From NCBI GenBank assembly GCA_051294375.1, contig CM119266.1:3166030-3230029 (forward strand): 64,000 bases of DNA. The letters run 5' to 3'. Positions 52,380 to 64,000 of the stretch are shown here, piece after piece. A program made the translations under genes and the position numbers. The notes beneath the pieces were generated by a model. The model had not been told where the DNA came from. It was given only the letters and a program-made list of their open reading frames with translations, and ran no database searches. The number at the start of each line of letters is the position of its first letter. The first letter of the stretch is position 1. The stretch is from Paraspadella gotoi. Taxonomy: Eukaryota; Chaetognatha.

Positions 52380-54075
52380 TTTCACAAGCGTAAAAAAAAA
52401 AGCTTCAATCTCGCAAAAAAAAAACGTCGTTTACTGTTTTTATTTTCGAACGGAAGCAGGGAAGGAAGAGAGAGAGAGAGAGAGGAGGAGAGAGGCGGAG
52501 AGAAAGATAGAAAGGAAGAGAGAGAAAGAGAGAGGAGAGAGAGAGAGGTTAGAGGAAGGATAGAAAAAAGGAGAAGAAAAACTAGAAAGAGAGGAGAGAG
52601 AGAAAGAGAAAGATAGAAAGAGAAGAGAGAGAGAGGAGAGATAGAGGGAAGAAAAAGATAAAGAAAAGAAGGAGAAGAACAAGAGAGGGGAGAAGAAAAG
52701 GATAGAAAAAGAGAGCACAAGGGTTAAAGAGCTTTGCTGAAAAGGCTTCCACCAGCCTTTTGCAGAAGGGGAAAAAAAAAACCAATGTTTGAAGATGAAA
52801 AAAAAAAGATCACTGTTTGTGAGCAAAAAGGAGAGAGAGGGAAAAAAGTAAGAGAGAGAGAGAGAAGAGAGAGAGAGAGAAGAGAACCACCCTTTTTCGT
52901 GCGCCAATGCCTGGAATTTAAAAATGAAGGGCCCGCCGCCCATAGACGAAAAAAGAAAGCCGGTGGTGCTTATGTGAGGGAAAATACGAATGGAAAAGAT
53001 CGAGAGAGAGAGAGAAAGAGAAGAAGAAGAATTAGAGAAGAGAGAGAGAGAGAGAGAGATAGTATAACAAGAAAAAATATCAAGATTAAATAAAATCAAA
53101 TTTTTAAATGATTTCAAATCCAAAAGTAATATAAGTCTTTGTCCGATTCCATAACAGATCAAGCTGAAATAATAAAAGGATTGTAGAATCAATAAACATC
53201 ATATGTATTCTAATGTTAAATTAAAATCCAATAACAGCTTAAACTGAACTAGATGAATTTTATTATTCAACGACAAACTGACCAGATTTTTGACCGTAAA
53301 ATTCAACAATTGGTAATAAGGCGTAAATAAACAAATATCAAGTCGTACGTTTTTTGGTATAATTCGTATTTCTTGTAATATGATAGTTAGAGATTAAAAA
53401 TAAATAGGAAAATATAGAGAGAAAACATTCGCGAAAAATTCTTTCCTTTTCCTTGTGTTTAGAATAAATAAGATTAAAACGAAATGTTCAAATTGTCAAA
53501 ATAAAATGAATCGTCTTTCATCCCATTTATTTAAAGAAAAACAATATTAAAATTTTTGATTGAAGTAAAATAAACAAAAAGGTTTGAATATATTCATTTT
53601 AGAAAAACTGAGCGCCAAGCCCTTTGTAAACCTTATTAACACGATCGAAAAATTATAATATCTTATTGTCTGACCATTTTATTAAAAGAAAAAAGAATTT
53701 TAGAAAGCATACATTGTACAGAAACAAAAAAAAAATTCATTCAAAAACACATTCAACATTAAAAACGAGACTGCAACGGAAAACGTGACAGTCTCCCAGC
53801 GATTAGTTGATTATTCCTGTTTGCATTCTGTTACTAACAGCGAGACCTCTTTCGCAATTGCTTTACAATCCAAGCTACGGAAAAGAGACCGGCTCCACTT
53901 CCAAAAGAAGGAAGTAGGTTTTAAAAAGAATAAAGTGCTTTCCACCAAAATCCTTCATGTCTTTTATCCTATATCTGGCGGAGAAACAAGCAAAGGCATA
54001 AGTCATCCAAAAATAAATCAACAAAGTAAATCATAGGTCTGTCATCTATCTCTCTCTGTCTCTCTGTCTCTTCTG

Positions 54076-54129
<54 letters not shown>

Positions 54130-54220
54130 TATCGCTCATTTGCTTTATTTTCGAATAAGACCGCGAGAAATCTCATGGAAAAAATTTCTTCATCTGCCTG
54201 AAAGAGAGAGAGAGAAGAGA

Positions 54221-54258
<38 letters not shown>

Positions 54259-54760
54259 TGAAGAAAGAGGAGAGAGAGGCGCTCAGATTCTCTGGGAGAA
54301 TAATCCGCATCGAGGAGCTATTTGGGAAGTGAAGAAAAAACAAAAGGAAATGGATTCGAGTTCAAAGAATGAGACGCCGGAGCCGAACGGGGAGAGAGCG
54401 ACGGAGAGGAAGCAGACAAGACGAGACATGCGATTAAAAGAAACAAATCGCAAATAGAAAATAAACAATGGAAAGGACAGAGAGAGAAGAGAAAGAGAAG
54501 AGAAAAGATGAGAGAAAGAGAGAGAGAATCAGGCTTAAAAAAGACTAACCAAATGCTAATAGACAGTTAAGACCAAGAGAGACAGTTGAAAACCACTGGA
54601 AGACACCCATGAAGAGAGAGAAGAGAGAGAGAGAAAGAGAAAGAGGAGAGGAGAGAGAAGAAGAGAGAGACAGAAACAGCACGGACAATCGTCGCCTGGA
54701 GACTCCTCGGCGCCAACGAATCATTTTTGCTTATGATACCAAAAAGTATTTCTCTCTTAT
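52380..54760. other. Purine-rich region without a recognised gene
   Basis: GA-rich on the + strand at 52450-53060, 54190-54285 and 54475-54670. The sign change relative to the CT-rich 19-32 kb region suggests that any gene here runs on the minus strand. A + frame at 54286-54457 (ILWENNPHRGAIWEVKKKQK onward, ending TNRK) has gene-like composition but no supporting exon border. 53100-54030 is AT-rich with nothing clear. Confidence 0.4.
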
Positions 54761-54774
54761 ATTCCTTCTCATTT

Positions 54775-55098
54775 GTATTTTGTACGGAATTTTGCGTCCG
54801 CCTTTTTGCGTGGCACTCTTTTGCGCGCTCTTTGCGTCGGCCTTTTTGCTCGCCTCTTTGTTCGCCTTTTTGCGTCGCCTTTGTGTCGCCTCTTTCGTCG
54901 CCTCTTTTGCGTCGCCTCTTTTGCAGTCTGGCTTTTTCGTCGCCTCTTTTGTGTCGGCTTTTTTGCTGTCGCCTCTTCATCAAGCCTTTTGCATCCGCCT
55001 CTTTATCGTCGACCTCTTGGCGTCGCCTTTTTTGCGTCGCCTCTTTGCGTCGGCCTCTTTGCGTCGCCTCTTTGCTCGCCTCTTTTGCTGCCTTTTAG
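54775..55098 (+). repeat. ~15 bp minisatellite
   Basis: About 20 diverged units of TTTGCGTCGCCTCTT. Several frames stay open across it, giving Phe-Ala-Ser-Pro-Leu arrays that are not proteins. Confidence 0.9.
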
Positions 55099-55169
55099 TG
55101 CGTTCATTCGTTATCCTCGAATATCGTTCCGTCATCCTTTATCGTTCCCGCCAAGCATGGTAATAACCA

Positions 55170-56700
55170 ATCATCGTAGTTATCGCTTTCAATTGCTTGT
55201 TTTGAAGAAGGTAATCTCTGGTGAGGAGTAGCAATTTTCCCTGAGTTGTGAGCGTTGATCGATATTAAGCGAATAAATAAAAAAATATAATATAAATAAT
55301 AATAAAATAAATAAATAAAGAAATAATAAATAAATATATAATAAATAAATAAAAATAAATAAAAAATTAAAAATAATAAAAAATAAATAATTAAATATAT
55401 ATACCTTTGCCATGCACTTTTACCGAGAAACCTCCCAAACTCGAAGATAAAATATCTTGATGATCTTTCGTTACAAAGCAGAGTTTTTATCAATGTGAAG
55501 GCATAGCCGTACGTTGTAATTGCCTTTTACCCCTCGTCGTGCTCAGGTTTCATACTCCAAATAATATCTGCGTCTACAATTATAGATTCTTTTGAAATCT
55601 GCAAAACATATTTAAAAAAAAATTCACAGTGTGTATAAATAAATAATTAAATTGATACTAGGGTAAGATGAATAAATCAAATTGCTTAAAATTTTAGTTA
55701 GAAGCGAATAACATAGCGTAAAGTTAACAAAGTTGTCAATAGTCTAAGTCAGAACTAACATTAAATTAAACGTACAATCTGTACATAATAAGAATTAATC
55801 AATGAAATCAAGCCCATCAACCCAGTCAATATGAAATCCCGATTTGTTTTCTTTACTTTTATTTTCTAGTTTAGCCGCAAAACGCCCACCTTCAGCTAGT
55901 CTCTACCTGTCTTCTCTTTTCATAAATAACACAATGAATCGTCAATCCTTAAGAGGCTCGCCTCCAGCATCAGGTAAGGAGTTCTGATTCAGTAAGTCGA
56001 GAGAGAGAGAGAGAGGAGAGAGAAGACAGCGAGGAGCGAGCGATAACACATCGTTTGATCCCATCCCAAACATTCAACAAAAAAAAACCCTAGCAAAAAC
56101 CACTCGATCAAGAGAACCTTATTTACTAACTCAAGTCACATCATGTTCCTTTTTTCCTTTCTCCATTTTGCCTTCGTTCTTTTTTTTTGGTGTCACTTAA
56201 AAAAGAGTATAAATAAAAAAATAAATAAACCCACTTCGTCTTCCAAGTCGCCTCTTAGTCTGTGCGCAATCTTTCCGATTCCAGATGCGTTTTCCCGCGG
56301 CGAGTTTGTTTATTGACCCACCTCTGATCCCAACGCCATCTCTTTCGGCTCCAATGCCTCTTTTTCTCCCTGTGGATTTTAGTTTTTTTTAAGGTTACAT
56401 TTTGACTTACGCGTGACATCGTCGACATGCGGCCCTTCATTTTTTTTCTCCCTTGATTTTCTCGTTCTCGCTTTGTCATTAACTTTAAAGATGATTTTGA
56501 CTAACGTTAATAAATTATTTTAACGTAATTTCGGTTAATTTTCAATTCATTGATTTGATTTCCTGGCAAAATCTTTGTTTTTCTCTTCCGCTTCTTCATT
56601 TTAACGTTTAGTGAAGTTTCAAAAATTTTACTGTTAACGGATTTTCTATAAATATAATTTCAATTAGAATGGTTCATTTTATTAATGCTTTACAGATATA
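55170..56700. other. AT-rich stretch with one possible exon
   Basis: 55270-55400 is an AATAAATA-type low-complexity run. The weak exon candidate at 55934-55973 and a possible acceptor at 56283 are the only gene-like signals. Confidence 0.4.
55934..55973 (+). CDS. Possible first coding exon (weak)
   Basis: ATG at 55934 starts MNRQSLRGSPPASG and meets a clean donor GTAAGG at 55974. About 40 bases upstream the sequence has CTTCAG after pyrimidines, which could end a 5' untranslated intron. A possible next acceptor is CCAG at 56283, but the frame beyond it closes after about ten codons. Confidence 0.15.
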
Positions 56701-56721
56701 AGTATTCAACCTTAATGCTGT

Positions 56722-56722
56722 A

Positions 56723-56757
<35 letters not shown>
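56722..56757 (+). repeat. (TA)n microsatellite
   Basis: About 17 TA units. It is followed at 56880-56945 by a CCG/CCGCC-rich block on the + strand. Confidence 0.95.
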
Positions 56758-56759
<2 letters not shown>

Positions 56760-57117
56760 TAAAATGTATAACACTATCATCTGAAAAAAAACCGAGCAAT
56801 AATAAACGCACGATCCTTGCTTTTTCTCAATATCTTTCGCACTCGGTCCTTCTACCCTAACTTCACCCCCAAGTGTCAGTCCCCTCCCCCCCCGCCGCCC
56901 TCCGCCGGCCGCCGCCCGCCCTCCGCCGCCCCCGCCGCTGCTGCCCCTAGACCCCATATTCAAATCAATATGTTTCGTCCGCTGATTCCATTCACTCGGC
57001 CGACTCGTGGAGTTCTTTTCACTTCGCCGCCGATGTGAAGCGTGATCATTCTCAACTGGAGCTGAGACCGTGAGAGTTATGATGTTAGCTGAGAAGAGGG
57101 GGAAAGTTATGGGTAAG

Positions 57118-57535
57118 AAAAAATTACATACCTAAAATTGACATTACCTAAATTGACCATAACCTAAATTGACATTACCTAAATTGACAACTTAATTGGA
57201 ACATACCTAAATTGACATACCATAAATTGACATGCCTCCTAAATTACATGCTAAATGACATGCCTAAATTGATCATACCTAAATTGCATACCTAAATTGA
57301 CATACTAAATTGACATACCTAAATTGACATACCTAAATTGACATACCTAAAATGACATACCTAAATGAAACTAAATTATCATGCCTAATGACATACCTAA
57401 ATTGAACATACTAAATTACATACCTAAATGACATCCTAAATTGACATACCTAAATTGACTATGCCATTGACATACTTAAAATTAGACATAGCAAATGGAC
57501 ATAGCCTAAATTGACATACCTAAATTGAATACCTT
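57118..57535 (+). repeat. ~14 bp minisatellite
   Basis: About 28 units of ACCTAAATTGACAT with frequent single-base gains or losses. Confidence 0.95.
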
Positions 57536-57539
57536 TGCC

Positions 57540-59080
57540 AAAACCAAAAATATGCCAAAAGAATTAGTCGTTGTCATACAAGATATGGACGAAAATGGGC
57601 CAGAAAGCAAAACGGGAAGTCAAGGAAAATAAAATTATAGGGGAAATAAAGATAAATTATTTTATTAAAATGAAAAAAAATGAAAAACAAAAATGGAAGA
57701 AATTAATAGATAATTTATAAAGAACAACATAAAATAAGATGGAAACGTTAGCAATTTATGCTGTTCAATAAACGAAATTCGATATCATCTCGCTTAAGTA
57801 CCTGACCAAAAGTCTTACCCTCACCCCCCTTAGACTCAAGCCTTTACCCTTCTTTCGCTTCACCCAACCAATGACTCCGTGTTCATCACCGTCTCTTCTT
57901 TTCTTCTTCCTCCTCTCGAAACCAAAGCTCACGGCTGCAACACTGAAATCTCCTTCTTTAATTCTTTCGATCCGAAAGTGACTCTATAAATAATTAAGAG
58001 AAAACTTTTCTCCTCCACTCGGGGGAACAGAAAGAAAAAAGTGAAAGAAACGATTTTTTTTCTCTCGTCAAAACATCAAGAATAGAAAAGGAAATCCGTA
58101 ACACAAAAAAAAAAAAATGAGAAAAATAAAGAAAATACAATGATAACAATAGAAAAAAGAAAAGCAAAAAACGAGAGCAATACGAGGAGAAGGAAATAAA
58201 AACGACGGGAAAAAACAAATAAAAAAAACGAATTGGAAGAAGAAAAAATATTTTTTGATTAAAAAAAAGAGAAATATCTCGGGAAAACAATGTATTGGGG
58301 AATTTTGAGAAAAATATTTGGGAAAGGAGAAAGGAAAGGAGGAAAGAGAAAGGAGGAATGATAAGGGATAAGAGAAAGAAAGGGGAAAGAAAACAAGGGC
58401 AGAGAAAAAGAGGTGAATAGTGGAAGATTAAAAAGGATTGGCTTATATAGATAGACTGGGTGAGAAAGTAGACAAAATGCACCTGAGACGAAGACTAGAA
58501 GAAACGATGAGGACGAAGCGAAGAGAGAGAGAAAAAGAAGAGAGAGAGAAAACTACTTTTTATTTTCGAATTCCTGTCGAGAATTAAATTCGTTTCTTTC
58601 TTTCTCTTTTTTTCCTTTTTCATCTTATTTTCCTCATCTTTCGATGAACATCAACCTTTTTCCCCTTTTCCTCTCCTTTTCCTTCCCTGTTCTCCTTTCC
58701 TTTCCTCCTTTTCTCTTTCCTTCTCCTTTTCTCTTTACTCCTCTTTCCCCTCTTTATCTCTCTATCTTTTTTTATGCTTCTCTCTTTTCCTTCCCTTTTT
58801 TTCATCTTTCCTTTTCCTCCTTGTTTCTTCTGTTTTCCTTTCATCCTTGTCAGCTTTTTTTTTTTTTCTCTTTTTTTCCTCCTCCCGTTTTTTGTTTCAG
58901 TTCTCTCCAGTTCTCAAACTTAACTCAAATACCAACCAAAAATTTAAAAACGCATGTTTTTATCGATGAATTAACATTAAAAAATATCGTTTTTCAACAC
59001 AGAATTCGTAACAGCGCAACGCTTTCCACGCCCACAATCCAATTCTCCCCGCCCACTATCCACGGTCAGCACTTAAAGAA
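57540..59080. other. Purine-rich then pyrimidine-rich sequence, no gene seen
   Basis: 58000-58560 is A/G-rich and 58590-58900 is C/T-rich on the same strand, another complementary purine/pyrimidine pair. The open frames here are low complexity. Confidence 0.5.
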
Positions 59081-59085
59081 CTAGA

Positions 59086-59226
59086 ATGGACCCCAAAACA
59101 AAATGGGCAATAGTTCCTTTCCCGTTTACTTGGATCAATCGACTCTTTCTATGCTTTATCATCGATGTAAGCGAGTTCTCTTGTCTCTATCTCTTCTCTA
59201 TTTACATATTCCTTCTCTCTCTCTTC

Positions 59227-59261
<35 letters not shown>

Positions 59262-60433
59262 AGTTCTCAAACTGAGCAGTCCTGGTTCTCTCTCCCTTCT
59301 TCATGCCGACCGACGAACCGGTCGTTGTACAAGATACCTCATCGAATCTGGAATGATGATGTCAAAGTAAGGTGGATTGCAAAAAGTAAGTTTCGATGAT
59401 AAAGGTTTCCAAGAGAGTCTGGAATTGGTTCACCCACTAAAAGCACAACCCTATTGTGAAAATCTTCTTGTAATTTTCACGCTCGCGACGTTCTATAGCG
59501 TTCGAAGCTCGTCTTCCCTTGCGATTTTTTAACGTGGCCTTTTTAGAATCTTCTGAGTCACGAGAAATTGATGAAACAAATGCCGATGAATGTTTAGAAA
59601 CTTTAATTTGTATTTACGTTCATTAAACTTAATGTTGATACGGCATGCTACTTTAGAAATCAGTTATTAAAACGAAACTAAAGATTCCCTTGGTTTCGCC
59701 AAAATTTTGAGAAAAGATCAACAAAATAACCAGGAAACAGTTGGCCGAACCCGAAGGACAAATAAGTACGGTCAAAAAATAAGATTTTCAACCGAGGAGA
59801 GAAAAATGTACTGAGACGAGCCTAATAGTTCACGAAATAAAGAAATACGCATTACCAAGTGCCTTAATCTTATCTTCTCTCATGTTATCAACAACATAAT
59901 AATAAATAATAAGCTATTAATCAATTCATCAATATATTATCCATGTAGAAAAAATGCGACAGAAACTTTCGCCTTTACCTGACCCACAACCAACGAAGTC
60001 TCAAAAAAAATTCCACTATTGGACAGGTAGGGTTTAAAACGTCTTTGAACATTTCATTTATGATTTACATTTGTTTGTTGTTTATAATAGTTTTACCATT
60101 TTGAAAATTGTTTTAAGCCAAAAATAATCTTTGTATAAATACGTAAACCCCAAATAATAGTTATCCAAATTCATTCATAGAGAAAAAGTATGATGGAAAG
60201 GCTTCATTCCTCTTACGAATAATACATAGCGGATCAGAACTTCAATCAAGACTCTCGTATTAAAATAATTCGTGTACTATAATTTGTTGTTGAAATGTAA
60301 GTTATCTTTACGTTTTATCAATCATCTTTTTTAGTCCCTTATGCTCCCCTTTCATTTCTTATCAGCTTGGCGAAACTGCCCGTCAGGCGCAAATGCCTGC
60401 ACCTCTCACCAATCACACGAACGAAGTCGGTGA
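59086..60433 (+). CDS. Candidate four-exon gene for a ~105-aa protein (weak)
   Basis: A manual model joins 59086-59166, 59262-59366, 59963-60026 and 60366-60433 in one frame with GT-AG borders and matching phases (0, 0, 1). Exon 1 reads MDPKTKWAIVPFPFTW then INRLFLCFIID, a possible signal peptide or anchor. Exon 2 has a (CT)n acceptor tract and reads SSQTEQSWFSLPSSCRPTNR and IPHRIWNDDVK. Exon 3 gives KLSPLPDPQPTKSQKKFHYW, and exon 4, after a good pyrimidine tract, AWRNCPSGANACTSHQ to a TGA. No family recognised. Exon 3 has a poor acceptor context, and exon 4 is open in other phases, so the model may be chance. Confidence 0.22.
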
Positions 60434-60439
60434 TCAATT

Positions 60440-62290
60440 TCCGATCTTAACCTGTGGTCTCGAGAGAAGAATTATTGGAAAACTCGCATGCTTCCCAAAA
60501 ACGTGAAAATTTATGTAGAAAAACGTCTCGGCTACCGTCTTGAGTAAATATTTGTGAAAAGCTAAAAAGATAAGTTCTGTTAAAAAACGCCCGGCTCTGC
60601 TTTGACAGTAAAAACAAAATCTTTTTATTGTTTCCTTTTCTTTATTGATTTTTTTTTAAGAAAAAATTAAATTTTGCTATAAAGATAAAAATATTTCATT
60701 TTGAAAAGAATATGACTCCCACCTATCCTCTCTCTTCTCCTCTCTCTCTCTCCTCTTCTCTCTCTCTCTTCATCTCTCTCTCTCTCGCTTCTCACTCTCT
60801 TTTCTCTCTTTCTCTAGCCATATGCGAAATCACAAATATGATAATTTTCTTTAAAATTTGCTTAGCCGTTAAAAAGTAAAAGTTGGTTTTCACTCGGTGA
60901 GAGAAAACCATCGTATCATATTTTCGTCATCTTTGTTCACGCTTCCTTCTCTCTCTCTCTTCTCCTCTCTCTCTCTCTTCCTCTCTCTCTCTTCTCTCTT
61001 CTCTCTTCCGACAAGTTTGTAACAAACTGTTTTCTTTCCTTGTCACCGGAATGAAGGGAATCCCGAAGTTGGGAATATTTCTCTCTCGTCTCTTTCTCTC
61101 TCTTTCTCTTTCTTCTCTCTCCTCTTCTCCCTCTCTCTCTCCTCTCTCTCTTCTCTCTCTCATCTCTCTTTCTCTCTCTCTCTTGCTCTCTTTCTTTCTT
61201 TCACTTCAAAGAAAAAAATGATAACAAATAATTCTTTTTGCTCCTTTGCTTCGCAAGGAAATTCGGATGAAAAATCCTCCATCTCTTTCTTCTCTTTCTT
61301 CTCTTTCTTTTTTCTTTCTCCTCTTTCCTCTACCTTGTTCATTTCTTCGCACATTCATCTTTCACAATTTTTGTTCCTATCTTATTTTTCTTTTCTCCTT
61401 TCTTTCTTTATCATTCTTATTCTTCGCTTCCTTTCTTTTATTTCTTTTTTTCCTTTTCTTGTTTGTTATCTTTTCCCTTTTCTTTTTTTTTTTTTTTTCT
61501 TTTCTTTCATTTTTTATTAGTTGTCATTCAGTTACGACTATATGCTATAAATAATTGTAACAAGACTGATGGCCACTGACTGACTTGACAGACTGATGAC
61601 TGATAAAATGTGGGTTCACACACATGTATGTCCCCCGAGTAAGGATAAGACTGAACCATAAAGCGAAAACCGGAATTCTATCCGGCAGCGACCGGCGTCT
61701 TGAGAAAAAAACGCCCGGTTAATAAAGGATATTTATTCTCATTCTAGAAACGAAAGTCAGAAACACTTGAACTATTTATCCTTTAATATTTTCTGACACG
61801 GAGTGGGAAAAAAAAACCCTTTCAGGCTGATGGACGCACGGACGGACGACATGACGGACGGTTTGGAACAGGCAGATGAGGACGAACCGAAAAGATATTA
61901 GACGTAACGAACAGCTACAGTACGTCCCCTCCACCGGTCTAGACGGAAACATCCTTCGAGGCAAAAAGACGGATCTCAAGCCAAAACAAGAGAAGAAAGC
62001 CGAAAGCGAATCCCGATTTATTTTCTTGAGTATCGATACCAGCCCAGACCCTTCACCTGCCCTTCCTCCCTTCCCAATCCCCTCCTCCATCCAACCTCTC
62101 TCCCCTCTTCCTCTATCTTTCCCACGCCACCCCCCTTTCCTCCCTTCCAACCCCCTCTCTCCAATCCATCTCTCTCCCCTCTTCCATCATCTTTCTCCCC
62201 CGACCTCCTCTAAGCCTCCTCTCCAATCCCCTCCTCCACCTCTCTCCCCTCCCTCATATCTTTCCCACCCTAATAAACATCTCTCTCTAT
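60440..62290. other. CT-rich and simple-sequence region
   Basis: CT-rich tracts at 60725-60815, 60945-61010, 61080-61200 and 61270-61510, then a GACTGA/GGACGGAC patch (61560-61860) and a C-rich stretch at 62040-62280. No gene seen. Confidence 0.5.
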
Positions 62291-62292
62291 TT

Positions 62293-64000
<1,708 letters not shown>

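Noticed and set aside
51218-52393. 391-codon frame (Phe/His/Ser-rich repeat protein)
   Set aside because: It is entirely a minisatellite read in frame; all three frames are open and vary with T-run length.

Overview
This is a eukaryotic, almost certainly invertebrate-animal, genomic window: two multi-exon genes with canonical GT-AG introns, much AT-rich non-coding DNA, many mobile-element relics and very long (CT)n/(GA)n tracts. The phylum cannot be fixed from the sequence. Four runs of N (31292-31301, 33075-33181, 34447-34471, 48597-48621) mark a draft assembly.

Two genes can be read with confidence, both on the + strand. The first (216-23248; its 5' part lies before the window) is the C-terminal 180 residues of an M17 leucyl-aminopeptidase-family enzyme in five exons, including the NTDAEGR active-site signature. 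Its first visible intron is 19.4 kb long. About 800 bp after its stop codon comes a complete ionotropic glutamate receptor (24048-36476, ten exons, 518 residues). It has a full S1-M1-M2-M3-S2-M4 core and almost all ligand-binding landmarks, but no amino-terminal domain; the initiator ATG sits in a strong context, about 70 residues before S1.

The 19.4 kb aminopeptidase intron holds minus-strand ORFs for unrecognised multi-pass membrane proteins (3168-4766 with two short ORFs behind it; 16825-17169, loosely XK-related-like). It also holds an unusually legible set of non-autonomous elements: a 565 bp TA-flanked element with an empty-site paralogue nearby, a 1.7 kb TA-flanked TIR element, a 246 bp MITE, fold-back elements, tRNA-derived SINE-like repeats, and a family carrying (GTCC)n-type cores.

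From 34.5 kb the assembly becomes suspicious. 34472-36205 is an inverted copy of the following 36215-37615, which carries the true last receptor exon. 38.0-44.45 kb is an indel-ridden second copy of the receptor's 3' half. 62.3-64.0 kb repeats 48.8-50.5 kb. These look like unmerged haplotypes or uncorrected long reads, though a real duplication with an inverted arm is not excluded.

The rest (45-62 kb) is dominated by repeats, minisatellites and homopurine/homopyrimidine DNA. Only a weak four-exon candidate gene (59086-60433) and a few possible single exons are visible there.
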